Shown here piece by piece: positions 1 through 6,413 of a stretch of 6,954 nucleotides of DNA. The notes beneath the pieces are model-generated. The model had not been told where the DNA came from, did no database searches, and saw only the letters and a list, made by a program, of their open reading frames with translations. The position numbers and the translations under genes are program-made. This DNA is from Muribaculaceae bacterium (lineage in GTDB: Bacteria; Bacteroidota; Bacteroidia; Bacteroidales; Muribaculaceae). Numbering within the stretch: position 1 is the first letter of the stretch; each line of letters opens with the position of its first letter. The stretch lies in NCBI GenBank assembly GCA_017619255.1, contig JAFZSS010000212.1:1-6954 (forward strand). The letters run 5' to 3'.

Positions 1-160
1 ACATGGCGACGAACACGATTTCGTTGACAAACTTGTCACCCACGTGGTCGTTCCAGGTCTTTACCTTGTTGAACAGGGCAAAACTGCCAATGCAAGACTG
101 CATCATCATTGATGCCGAAAGTGCCACCACGGCGGCAACGATCAAATGTTTCTTTTTCAT
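1..160 (-). CDS. DUF3332-type lipoprotein, N-terminal part (cut by window edge)
   Basis: The first 53 codons of a gene that continues beyond the left edge. The product starts MKKKHLIVAAVVALSAS and reaches a lipobox (MMQSC) at Cys23, so it should be exported, lipidated and membrane-anchored. The part after the Cys (IGSFALFNKVKTWNDHVGDK, then FVNEIVF) resembles what I remember of the DUF3332 family of Bacteroidales lipoproteins; their function is unknown. The ATG at 158-160 is preceded by AGAGGA with 6 bases of spacing, a good Shine-Dalgarno-like site that supports this start. It lies only 29 bases after the stop of the lytic transglycosylase gene with no terminator between, so it is probably the last gene seen of the cdsA operon. 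The lipoprotein call is firm; the family name is from memory. Confidence 0.8.
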   Translation of the reverse strand, partial: MKKKHLIVAAVVALSASMMMQSCIGSFALFNKVKTWNDHVGDKFVNEIVFVAM

Positions 161-189
161 AATGTTTCCTCTTTGTTTATTGGTTAATA

Positions 190-1569
190 CTATTTCTTAT
201 AATTCTTCTTGTAGTCCTCGTAACAGTTGAGCACCTTGACGACATAGTCGACGGGCTCGGTGCCACGGCAGTAACCGTTGGAGCACACCGAGTCGTTGTA
301 GAACTCGGGGTCCATCTTCCAAAGCATGGCTTGCTCCACATTCTCGTCCCACACGCGCGGGTTAAGTTCGTTTTTGCGGGCCAAAGCCATGGCGTCGGTG
401 ATATGACCCGACCCTGCGTTATAGGCCGCCAGCACAAACTTGATGTGGTCCTCCTTGGTCGTTCGGCCCCGCATGATGCCATCGAGTTCCTTAAGGATCT
501 GCGTTGCCACGCGGATGCTGACCTCGGGATTGCCTAAGTCCTCCTCATTGACGCCGAAGTGCTTTGCCGTGTGCGGCATAACCTGCATGATGCCCCGGGC
601 GCCCATCCATGATGTCGCATTGGGATCAAAGCCGGACTCAGAGAAGGCAATGGCCGCCAGCAGCCTCCAGTCCCATCCGAGCTCTTGGGCATATTGCTTG
701 AAGACATGGTCATAGGGTGATATGCCGCCCGGCGGCGTCACAGCCAGCGTGTCCACCTTGACAGAGTCGGGCTTAGGGCCACGGTTCATCTCAAAATAGT
801 GCTTGAGGGCCTGCTTGGAATACTCCTGTGCATTGCTGCTAGCTGCCCACAAGTTGATGCTGTCGGCCAACCACTGATCCTTCTTGGACACCGCCCATGA
901 GGAGTGCTGCGCGAAGCCCACTTTCAGGCTGATATTGATGCTGTCATAATAGGACAGGTTCATCTGTGCGATATCGCTGTCCACAATGGTGAATGGTATC
1001 TCGTGTCGTGAGACTTTGGCAATGAGCTCTGTGGGCACTGCCGCCTCGCCCTCCACCGTGTGAATGGAAATACCGCCGCCCACCTCGTTGTCAAGGTTGC
1101 GCAGGCGGGACTCATACTTGGAGCCTTTCTCCACAAAGACATCGCACCCGATGAGCTGAGTCACATCATAGATAGCATCCTTGCCGCTGTGCTGGACAAG
1201 CACCTGATAGGTCTCGTTGACAGCACCGCAATGCAGCACCCTCGACTTATACTCGGCTGTCACGGGAATCTCACAGGCCAAGACATCGACCTGACGCTTG
1301 TCGAGCATTTTGAGCAGGTCGGGCATACTTCGGGCAACCTTAAAACGCAGTGCGATACCGTGGGAACGCGCGAAATCACAGATGCGGTCATAATCATAGC
1401 CCATAGTGTCACCCTTGAGGATAAAAAAGCCAGTGGGACTGTACAGGGTTCCCACATTAAGCGTGTCAGGCAATTGATGCTGAATTTCCTTTTTCCCTTT
1501 ATTGCCGCCGCATGATAACGACAGCGACAACAGCAGTAGCAGGATGAGCGATGGAATGATGCCTCGCAT
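190..1569 (-). CDS. mltF: MltF-like membrane-bound lytic murein transglycosylase (lipoprotein)
   Basis: A 459-residue lipoprotein. Residues 1-20 form a hydrophobic signal ending in LSLSC, so Cys20 should be lipidated. Residues about 37-262 look like a periplasmic solute-binding (SBP_bac_3-type) domain, the regulatory half of MltF proteins. Residues about 284-400 are a lysozyme-like SLT domain: the catalytic Glu is probably E311 in AFSESGF, followed by GARGIMQVMP (323-332) and AAYNAG (381-386). Such enzymes cleave the MurNAc-GlcNAc bond of peptidoglycan and leave 1,6-anhydroMurNAc ends, used in wall turnover and insertion of envelope machines. The ATG sits 3 bases after the cdsA stop, so the two are co-transcribed and probably translationally coupled. 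Length and domain order fit the family and all expected motifs are present. The gene symbol rests on architecture, not on demonstrated orthology with the enterobacterial gene. Confidence 0.93.
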   Translation of the reverse strand: MRGIIPSLILLLLLSLSLSCGGNKGKKEIQHQLPDTLNVGTLYSPTGFFILKGDTMGYDYDRICDFARSHGIALRFKVARSMPDLLKMLDKRQVDVLACEIPVTAEYKSRVLHCGAVNETYQVLVQHSGKDAIYDVTQLIGCDVFVEKGSKYESRLRNLDNEVGGGISIHTVEGEAAVPTELIAKVSRHEIPFTIVDSDIAQMNLSYYDSINISLKVGFAQHSSWAVSKKDQWLADSINLWAASSNAQEYSKQALKHYFEMNRGPKPDSVKVDTLAVTPPGGISPYDHVFKQYAQELGWDWRLLAAIAFSESGFDPNATSWMGARGIMQVMPHTAKHFGVNEEDLGNPEVSIRVATQILKELDGIMRGRTTKEDHIKFVLAAYNAGSGHITDAMALARKNELNPRVWDENVEQAMLWKMDPEFYNDSVCSNGYCRGTEPVDYVVKVLNCYEDYKKNYKK

Positions 1570-1572
1570 GGA

Positions 1573-2421
1573 TCAACGGATGTTGGGTGCAATAAGTGTC
1601 AGATAAATCAGTACTGCAGGCACCACCAGCAGCAAGCTGTCGATGCGGTCCAAGATACCGCCATGTCCCGGCATGATGTGGCCCGAGTCCTTGACTCCGA
1701 CGGTGCGCTTGATGAGCGATTCCACCAAATCACCGAATGTGGCAAACACAGCCACCACGACACTCAAGCCCACCCAGAACATCAGGTCAGGTACTTGGAA
1801 AACCTCATTAAACCAATAGTCGGAAGCAAAAGCGCCTGCTACGCACAGCAGCACGCCACCAATCACGCCCTCCCACGACTTCTTGGGCGAGATGCGTTCA
1901 AACAAACGGTGGCGTCCCAGCAACACACCCACACAATAAGCTCCAGTGTCATAGAGCCAAATGAACAGGAATAAGCCGAGCAGCAAACGCGGTGCGCTGA
2001 TGCTCATGATACAGTTAAGCATGGAAACCGGCAATGCCACATATCCCAGTGCCAGGAAAGAACGCTCCAGGCTGTGCACTGCATTCTGCTGCGGTCGATA
2101 AAGCTGGACGATGGTGCGCAACAGCAAGTAAGCGGCAATCGGCAGCAGCCACATGGCTCGTGATTCCATCTCACCACCATTGAAGTGCAGATAGAATGCC
2201 ACAAACAGCCCAACACCACCAAGCATGTCGATAATGTTCACCAACCATGACTGGGTAGCGTCATCCTTAGCCATCGTGATTAATTCACCGATGCCCAGCA
2301 CAATCAACAGCGGGAACACCAGCAAATACATCACCGGTGAATTGTCGAGCAGCAGGATGGCCGCCACAATCAGCGCGATATATACGGCACCCGTGAGGGC
2401 GCGCTTGATCAAGTTTATCAT
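1573..2421 (-). CDS. cdsA: Phosphatidate cytidylyltransferase (CDP-diacylglycerol synthase)
   Basis: A 282-residue, multi-pass inner-membrane enzyme that makes CDP-diacylglycerol from phosphatidic acid and CTP, the branch point of phospholipid synthesis. The CdsA signature is complete near the C-terminus: S235, K238-R239, K244-D245, then PGHGG (251-255) and DRID (258-261). The conserved stretch ISPKKSWEGVIGG (177-189) is also present. Hydrophobic segments cover about residues 10-25, 31-50, 63-80, 90-105, 123-140, 145-168, 185-200, 215-230 and 262-278. The ATG at 2419-2421 is the first of the frame after a promoter 22 bases upstream, so the leader is very short. It is first in an envelope operon with the lytic transglycosylase gene. 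Size and motifs are normal for the family. Confidence 0.96.
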   Translation of the reverse strand: MINLIKRALTGAVYIALIVAAILLLDNSPVMYLLVFPLLIVLGIGELITMAKDDATQSWLVNIIDMLGGVGLFVAFYLHFNGGEMESRAMWLLPIAAYLLLRTIVQLYRPQQNAVHSLERSFLALGYVALPVSMLNCIMSISAPRLLLGLFLFIWLYDTGAYCVGVLLGRHRLFERISPKKSWEGVIGGVLLCVAGAFASDYWFNEVFQVPDLMFWVGLSVVVAVFATFGDLVESLIKRTVGVKDSGHIMPGHGGILDRIDSLLLVVPAVLIYLTLIAPNIR

Positions 2422-2442
2422 TCGTTATCTTCTTATTGGGTG

Positions 2443-2474
2443 CAAATGTACAAAAATATCATGACATAGACAAC
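2443..2474 (-). promoter_or_regulatory. Bacteroidota-type promoter for the cdsA operon
   Basis: On the minus strand the -7 box is TACATTTG (2443-2450), an exact match to TAnnTTTG. GTTG (2471-2474) lies upstream with 20 bases between. Transcription would start about 15 bases before the cdsA ATG. A short inverted repeat, GGGG-5 bases-CCCC (2476-2488), directly abuts the -33 box and might be an operator. Confidence 0.75.
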
Positions 2475-2551
2475 AGGGGCATCTCCCCCATGAAAAAAAA
2501 TGCGGTGTCCTTACAGCATGACAAACTCACAAAAGCGCGAGAAATGTAATG

Positions 2552-2591
2552 AAAAATGAAGCCTCCCCATGATGTCTGGCGGGAAGGCTTC
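2552..2591 (-). terminator. Rho-independent terminator of the small gene
   Basis: Arms 2558-2567 and 2581-2591 pair as GAAGCCT/AGGCTTC plus CCC/GGG with one bulged A and a 13-base loop. On the minus strand the stem is followed by ATTTTTC, a U-run. On the plus strand it is followed by only four Ts, so it may act weakly in both directions. It lies 28 bases after the stop of the small gene at 2620. Confidence 0.75.
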
Positions 2592-2619
2592 TTTTACCTT
2601 GGGAGAGGGGATGATATCT

Positions 2620-2778
2620 TTAGTTCAAAATCATCGACTCTAATCCTCTCGGCAACTCGACATTGTACTGATAGGCCCTTGCAAACTGCTTAAGGAACTC
2701 GATTGTCGCCTTTTTGGGGCCTCTTGCTGATGTCATCATGTCGTTCTTTTTTTCAGTCGAAGTAGTCATTTTGTGCAT
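2620..2778 (-). CDS. Small basic protein of unknown function (52 residues)
   Basis: An unrecognised small gene of 52 codons plus TAA. Its product begins MHKMTTSTEKKNDMMTSARG, continues PKKATIEFLKQFARAYQYNV and ends ELPRGLESMILN. Residues about 20-35 could form an amphipathic helix; there is no signal peptide or membrane segment. The 'F-L-K-Q-F-A-R-x-Y ... L-P ... I-L-N' pattern reminds me of short orphan proteins common in Bacteroidales genomes, but I cannot name a family. Support for it being real: an AGGA with 6 bases of spacing before the ATG at 2778, a terminator right after the stop, a possible promoter upstream, and a frame that fills an otherwise empty gap. A second in-frame ATG at 2769 would give 49 residues but has poorer spacing to the AGGA. 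It stands alone, bounded by terminators on both sides. Confidence 0.7.
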   Translation of the reverse strand: MHKMTTSTEKKNDMMTSARGPKKATIEFLKQFARAYQYNVELPRGLESMILN

Positions 2779-2802
2779 AGGCAATCCTGATTTAAATATT
2801 TA

Positions 2803-2831
2803 CAACTTTATAACGCACTATTGTATGACAA
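2803..2831 (-). promoter_or_regulatory. Possible promoter of the small gene
   Basis: TAAAGTTG (2803-2810, one mismatch to TAnnTTTG) lies 18 bases from a TTG (2829-2831) in an AT-rich stretch between the upstream terminator and the small gene. TAATATTG a little further upstream is an alternative -7 box. The spacing is slightly short, so this is only a candidate. Confidence 0.35.
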
Positions 2832-2896
2832 TATTATATACCGATGCCGTTTTAAGATTTTTTTAATTTTTCCTTCAAAGAAAACATGAGTTTGAT

Positions 2897-2932
2897 AAAA
2901 AAGCCTCGCCGACATTCACATCTCGACGAGGC
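2897..2932 (-). terminator. Rho-independent terminator of the nucleoside phosphorylase gene
   Basis: GCCTCG (2903-2908) pairs with CGAGGC (2927-2932). An inner CGA/TCG follows across one mismatch, with a 10-base loop. On the minus strand the stem is followed directly by six Ts. It lies 39 bases after the phosphorylase stop codon. Confidence 0.85.
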
Positions 2933-2971
2933 ATTTACTATGAATCCAAGCGCACGATTCTATGCGTCACA

Positions 2972-3853
2972 TCACTCGGTCAAACGGTGAATGACAGTGC
3001 GCACCAAATCCTCGACCGCCGTCTTGTAGTTGGGATTGACATCGGTGGCAACACGGTTGGCAATGATTGAGCAAACGGTCATTGCGCGGTGACCCAGCAT
3101 GGCTGCCATACCCTGAAGGGCGCTGCTCTCCATCTCATAGTTGGTGATATGACCTCCGTTGTACTCAAACTTCTCTATGCGGCTGTTCAGCTCGGGCTCG
3201 GCAAGTTCCAGACGCACCTTGCGTCCCTGGGGTCCATAGAATCCCACAGCCGAGATGGTGTAACCGCGCACCATGTCGTCGCGACCGATCTTCTCGACGA
3301 GCCACGGGTCAGCGTCCACGACATAGGGCTTTGCAAACAGCTTGTTCCACTTCACGAACTCACAGAATTTCTTCTCAAAGTCCAAGTCGGCCACTTTGTT
3401 GCGGTCAGCGTAATAGTTGATGACGCCGTCAAAGCCGATGGCCTTGGAAGCAATGACGGGAGTGCCCACAGGCACATAAGGCTGCAGGCCGCCCGAAGTG
3501 CCGATGCGCACGATGTTGAGCGTGCGGTGCTCAGGCTTGGGGGTGCGGGTTGCAAAGTCGATGTTGGCAAGGCCGTCAAGCTCCGTCATCACGATGTCGA
3601 TGTTGTCGGGGCCTATACCATGAGACAGCGCCATGATGGGCTTGCCGTTATAGGTACCGCCGATGCCATGGAACTCGCGGCTGGAGGTTTCCCAGTCACG
3701 GGTGTCAAAGTAGGATGCAATCATGGTCACACGGCCAGGGTCGCCACACACGATGATGTTGTCGGTCAACTGCTCAGGCTTCACATGGATGTGGAACGCA
3801 GAGCCGTCATCATTGATGATAAATTCTGAGTCGGGGATTCTGTTAGTATTCAT
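2972..3853 (-). CDS. Nucleoside phosphorylase, uridine-phosphorylase-like
   Basis: A 293-residue cytosolic enzyme of the NP-I family, which splits nucleosides with phosphate into base and ribose-1-phosphate for pyrimidine salvage. Visible motifs: GDPGR (37-41, phosphate site), RIGTSGG (116-122, phosphate and ribose site), and NYEMESS (238-244, the EME ribose-binding motif). Before these last residues, FYGPQGR (205-211) aligns with the E. coli uridine phosphorylase FYPGQER stretch, whose Gln and Arg hold uracil; here these would be Q209 and R211. That favours uridine over purine nucleosides, but specificity is an inference. It is about 40 residues longer than the E. coli enzyme, partly through an N-terminal extension of about 20 residues. 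The ATG at 3851-3853 follows its own promoter by about 46 bases. It is a single-gene unit with its own terminator. Confidence 0.9.
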   Translation of the reverse strand: MNTNRIPDSEFIINDDGSAFHIHVKPEQLTDNIIVCGDPGRVTMIASYFDTRDWETSSREFHGIGGTYNGKPIMALSHGIGPDNIDIVMTELDGLANIDFATRTPKPEHRTLNIVRIGTSGGLQPYVPVGTPVIASKAIGFDGVINYYADRNKVADLDFEKKFCEFVKWNKLFAKPYVVDADPWLVEKIGRDDMVRGYTISAVGFYGPQGRKVRLELAEPELNSRIEKFEYNGGHITNYEMESSALQGMAAMLGHRAMTVCSIIANRVATDVNPNYKTAVEDLVRTVIHRLTE

Positions 3854-3899
3854 ATTATTGTGTAATTTAAAGTTCGTTTTTAGTAATAAAAAGAAAATG

Positions 3900-3930
3900 T
3901 AAAGGTACTGCGATTTTTCAGACTCTCAAA
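3900..3930 (-). promoter_or_regulatory. Bacteroidota-type promoter of the nucleoside phosphorylase gene
   Basis: TTTG (3927-3930) and TACCTTTA (3900-3907; one mismatch to TAnnTTTG) are separated by exactly 19 bases. The start point would be near 3893, giving a leader of about 40 bases. It lies in the AT-rich gap after dprA. Confidence 0.65.
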
Positions 3931-3960
3931 ATTCCTTGCATTAAAAATTGCAAAAAAGAA

Positions 3961-5076
3961 TCATATCATGGTGTAGCGACAGCCGGGGAGGGTGACAATG
4001 ACATTCTTGCAGTCGAGTTCGACGAGTACGCTCATGAGCTTATAGACCGGTGTTTGCAGGGTATCGGCAAGGGCATTGAGATGAATCTCGCCATGGTTGC
4101 GGATAACATCTACCACAGCCTGCTCCTCCTTGGTGAGCTTAGGAAAGATGTCGAGTTGTTGGGGCGCGAGGTTGGTTCCTTCCCAACGCATGGCGGCCAT
4201 CAGGTCATCGGCACCGGTGATGAGGGCAGCCTTGTTGGTGGCGATAAGCTTATTGCAACCTGTGGAGAACTCGTCGCCGCATCGTCCAGGCACGGCCATC
4301 ACATCGCGGTTATAGCTCATGGCCAACGATGCCGTTACCAAGGCACCACCCGAGCCTGCCGACTCAACAATCACCGTGCAGTCGCTCAAGGCCGCCACGA
4401 TGCGGTTGCGGGCAAGGAAGTTGCTCTTCTGCACCTCGTCTTGGCTTGTGTAATCAGTCAACAGCAGGCCATCGTGCTTGATGATGGCCACCGCGTCATT
4501 GCGGTGTGTGGCGGGATAAATCTTATTCAACCCTCGGGGCAAAACCGCCACAGTGGGCACACCGTGCTTCAAGGCGGCACGATGTGCGGCGATGTCGATA
4601 CCGTAGGCAAGACCACTCACGACAACGAGGTCCGGCAAACGCTGCGCCAGGTCGCCGATGAGCGTGTCACAAAAACGGATGCCGTACTGCGTGGCATGCC
4701 GCGTCCCCACGACACTCACCACATGGGCACCCTCAAGGTCGCTCTTGCCCAGTGTATAAATCATTGCCGGGGCATCAGGTGCCTCCAGCAGACGATGGGG
4801 ATAGCTATCATCGGTAAAATATGTGGCGGTGATGCCATGCTCACCGATGAAGGCTTCCTCGAGCACAGCCCGTCGCAGGCATTCGCCACGATAGTCGTCA
4901 CGGTAGATTTTGCTTCGGCCTCGTGTGAGTTGACGCAGTTCCTTCTCGTTCATGTCAAAGAACCGCTGCTCACTGCCCACGACATCCAGCAACTTGCGCG
5001 CCAGGTCCACGCCCATGCCCTGCAAGCTGGCAAAGGCGATGCGGTAGGTCATCGGGCTATATTGTCCATCACTCAT
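3961..5076 (-). CDS. dprA: DNA-processing protein DprA (Smf)
   Basis: A cytosolic protein that binds incoming single-stranded DNA during natural transformation and loads RecA onto it. Numbered from the ATG at 5076 (371 residues): a helical N-terminal domain to about 75, then the Rossmann-like DprA domain with VVGTR (122-126), SGLAYGID (154-161), NFLARNRIVAALSD (219-232), GSGGALVTA (241-249) and VPGR (262-265). A winged-helix C-terminal domain covers about 308-371. All core motifs are intact. The frame also offers a GTG at 5080-5082 whose last bases overlap the TGA of the thioesterase gene (GTGA), which would add two residues; I prefer the ATG. Either way the two genes are translationally coupled. 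Many Bacteroidales keep dprA without known competence, so transformability cannot be concluded. No convincing terminator follows it. Confidence 0.95.
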   Translation of the reverse strand: MSDGQYSPMTYRIAFASLQGMGVDLARKLLDVVGSEQRFFDMNEKELRQLTRGRSKIYRDDYRGECLRRAVLEEAFIGEHGITATYFTDDSYPHRLLEAPDAPAMIYTLGKSDLEGAHVVSVVGTRHATQYGIRFCDTLIGDLAQRLPDLVVVSGLAYGIDIAAHRAALKHGVPTVAVLPRGLNKIYPATHRNDAVAIIKHDGLLLTDYTSQDEVQKSNFLARNRIVAALSDCTVIVESAGSGGALVTASLAMSYNRDVMAVPGRCGDEFSTGCNKLIATNKAALITGADDLMAAMRWEGTNLAPQQLDIFPKLTKEEQAVVDVIRNHGEIHLNALADTLQTPVYKLMSVLVELDCKNVIVTLPGCRYTMI

Positions 5077-5078
5077 GA

Positions 5079-5492
5079 TCACTCTAAGTATTTAGCCATG
5101 CGAGCCGCCAAGTCATCGCCGCGGTCGATGCGTCCATCCTTTGCCATGCACACAATGGTGACCACGGCATTCACGACCGCCGTCTCGTCTGCCTTTCTGA
5201 AAATGTCCTGATGGAAAATGAAACGCGCCCCCTTGCGCTCCAGCCATAGCCGGCTCAGCATGACATCGCCGCTTTGAAGCGGGGTGTGGTAGTCGATTTC
5301 CATGCGGCGAACCACAGGTATCAGGCCATCACGGGTCAGACTGCCGAACGGGATGCCCTCCTGCTTGACAAAGGCATGACGGGTATGCTCCAAATAATGG
5401 AGATAGACGGCATTATTGACGATGCCCTCGCTATCGAGTTCATAGTCCCGCACAGCAATCTCGAGCGTGAAGATGTATTTGTCCTGTTTCAT
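5079..5492 (-). CDS. Acyl-CoA thioesterase, 4HBT hotdog-fold family (YbgC/FcbC-like)
   Basis: A 137-residue protein of the hotdog-fold 4-hydroxybenzoyl-CoA thioesterase family, which hydrolyses acyl-CoA thioesters; the natural substrate is unknown here. The active-site stretch is RDYELDSEGIVNN (residues 15-27), with D20 as the probable catalytic acid and GIVNN matching the family's G-[IH]-V-x-N helix start. It is followed by the long hotdog helix (YLHYLEHTRHAF, 30-41). Start choice: the open frame runs back to an ATG at 5618, but that form would translate straight through a strong terminator hairpin and lie upstream of the promoter. The ATG at 5490-5492 has GGA just upstream, lies about 18 bases after the predicted transcription start, and gives the usual family length. 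It is followed at once by dprA. An alternative name such as FabA-unrelated YbgC-type esterase cannot be excluded. Confidence 0.88.
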   Translation of the reverse strand: MKQDKYIFTLEIAVRDYELDSEGIVNNAVYLHYLEHTRHAFVKQEGIPFGSLTRDGLIPVVRRMEIDYHTPLQSGDVMLSRLWLERKGARFIFHQDIFRKADETAVVNAVVTIVCMAKDGRIDRGDDLAARMAKYLE

Positions 5493-5516
5493 TATTCCAT
5501 GATTTTGTCCAAGCGA

Positions 5517-5524
5517 CAAAGATA
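5517..5524 (-). promoter_or_regulatory. -7 box of the thioesterase-dprA promoter
   Basis: TATCTTTG on the minus strand is an exact match to TAnnTTTG, located between the ribosomal terminator and the thioesterase ATG. No good TTG lies at the right distance upstream (the bases there are GCG-rich), so the promoter may be weak or regulated. It would start transcription near 5510. Confidence 0.6.
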
Positions 5525-5565
5525 ATGAAAATGCTTCAATCCACCGCATGGAAGAAGCTCTTTTA

Positions 5566-5609
5566 TCAAACGAAGCCTGCCCACAAGCCAATAGGGCTTG
5601 CGGGCAGGC
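5566..5609 (-). terminator. Strong terminator of the rpmB-rpmG-DUF4295 operon
   Basis: A 35-base hairpin: GCCTGCCC (5575-5582) pairs with GGGCAGGC (5602-5609), then one mismatch, then CAAGCC (5584-5589) with GGCTTG (5595-5600), and a 5-base loop. On the minus strand TTCGTTTGAT follows, an imperfect U-run. It begins 23 bases after the stop of the DUF4295 gene. On the plus strand no U-run follows, so it acts only for the ribosomal operon. Confidence 0.85.
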
Positions 5610-5631
5610 AAATATCATCGAATGGCCTCAA

Positions 5632-5781
5632 TTACTTCAGCCAGTCCTGTACCTTGTCGTTGGGGACCATGCGCTCCTCAAATACATAAGCGCCAGTCTT
5701 CTCGGAGCGAACCATCTTGATGCATTTGCTCCATGAGCGTCCTTCACCAGTCTGAAGGGTTGCAACTACTTTCTTTGCCAT
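5632..5781 (-). CDS. DUF4295 family small protein (probable ribosomal protein bL38)
   Basis: A 49-residue basic protein beginning MAKKVVATLQTGEGRSWSKC and ending VPNDKVQDWLK. This fits the DUF4295 family, small proteins found next to rpmG across Bacteroidota. I recall that a Flavobacterium johnsoniae ribosome structure revealed a new Bacteroidota ribosomal protein named bL38, and I believe it is this family; treat that link as probable, not certain. It lies 32 bases after rpmG and ends just before the operon terminator, so it is co-expressed with two ribosomal proteins, which fits a role in the large subunit. The ATG at 5779-5781 gives the family's standard MAKK start. In many Bacteroidales ftsY follows this gene; here a terminator does. 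Confidence 0.93.
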   Translation of the reverse strand: MAKKVVATLQTGEGRSWSKCIKMVRSEKTGAYVFEERMVPNDKVQDWLK

Positions 5782-5813
5782 AACTTAATATATAGTCGTT
5801 AAAAGGGTTGTTA

Positions 5814-6002
5814 TTACTTGATCTCCTTGTGAACGGTCATTCGTTTCAGATAAGGATTGTATTTCTTGAGCTCCAAACGCTCGGTGGTGTTCTTGCGGTT
5901 CTTGGTCGTGATGTAACGGCTGATGCCGGGAACGCCAGTGCCCTTCTGCTCGGTGCACTCGAGAATCACTTGCACGCGATCACCTTTTGCTTTCTTTGCC
6001 AT
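5814..6002 (-). CDS. rpmG: 50S ribosomal protein L33 (bL33)
   Basis: A 62-residue ribosomal protein of the large subunit, near the E site. Sequence hallmarks are [18 protein letters not shown] at the start, [10 protein letters not shown] in the middle and [18 protein letters not shown] at the end. Only one Cys (C16) is present, so this is the zinc-free form without the CxxC pairs. An AAAGGAA (6010-6016) with 7 bases to the ATG is a textbook Shine-Dalgarno site, unusual for Bacteroidota genes. It lies 15 bases after rpmB. Confidence 0.97.
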   Translation of the reverse strand: MAKKAKGDRVQVILECTEQKGTGVPGISRYITTKNRKNTTERLELKKYNPYLKRMTVHKEIK

Positions 6003-6017
6003 AATTCTGTTCCTTTC

Positions 6018-6275
6018 TTACTGGTTGATAACTTGGATTTCAGTGAGGTGGCCTTCCTCGGCAGCCTTCTTCATGGCGGCGTCGAGACCCATCTTGTTAA
6101 TGTTGCGCAAGCCTGCAGCTGAAACGGTCAGGCGAATCCACTGTCCCTGCTCGGGCCAATAGAACTTGCGGTTGAAGACGTTAACGTTGAATTTGCGTTT
6201 CGTCCTGCGCTTGGAGTGCGACACGTTGTTGCCCGTGATCGCCTTCTTTCCGGTGATTTGACAAACTTTAGACAT
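6018..6275 (-). CDS. rpmB: 50S ribosomal protein L28 (bL28)
   Basis: An 85-residue large-subunit ribosomal protein. The start [20 protein letters not shown], the basic run [12 protein letters not shown] and the stretch [20 protein letters not shown] are typical of L28, as is the C-terminal GLDAAMKKA helix. Length is close to the E. coli protein (78). It is the first gene of the rpmB-rpmG-DUF4295 operon. The ATG at 6273-6275 has only an A-rich leader (CTAAAGAAAGAAACT) and no clear Shine-Dalgarno site, normal for the phylum. The best promoter found is more than 500 bases upstream, so the operon may carry a long structured leader, or have a closer promoter that I do not recognise. Confidence 0.97.
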   Translation of the reverse strand: MSKVCQITGKKAITGNNVSHSKRRTKRKFNVNVFNRKFYWPEQGQWIRLTVSAAGLRNINKMGLDAAMKKAAEEGHLTEIQVINQ

Positions 6276-6344
6276 AGTTTCTTTCTTTAGTTTGGTTATT
6301 GTTCTGTTTTTGTTTTCTCAATTATCGACTCGCGATACATGCCT

Positions 6345-6367
6345 GCCTGTACATAGAAAACACAGGC
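6345..6367 (-). other. Hairpin in the rpmB upstream region
   Basis: GCCTGT (6345-6350) and ACAGGC (6362-6367) can pair with an 11-base loop. It lies about 70-90 bases before the rpmB ATG. No U-run follows on the minus strand, so it is not a terminator; it may be part of a leader fold. Confidence 0.4.
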
Positions 6368-6413
6368 GCAGCACAATATACGGGTGTGGACAACCTATCG
6401 TGGAGAGGGCGCT

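Noticed and set aside
2476..2489. GGGG-CATCT-CCCC hairpin as a terminator
   Set aside because: No U-run follows on the minus strand and it abuts the cdsA -33 box. It is at most an operator candidate.
3089..3829. A 246-codon open frame on the plus strand opposite the nucleoside phosphorylase
   Set aside because: It mirrors the codon pattern of the real gene and has no recognisable domain.
3936..3953. TTGCA/TGCAA inverted repeat after dprA as a terminator
   Set aside because: The stem is only 5 AT-rich pairs and no U-run follows on the minus strand. dprA may read into the phosphorylase gene, or stop by another mechanism.
4054..5211. A 385-codon open frame on the plus strand opposite dprA
   Set aside because: It is the shadow of dprA: the minus strand shows a complete DprA motif set, while this frame's His/Gly/Val-rich product resembles no family, and no plus-strand promoter or start site is evident.
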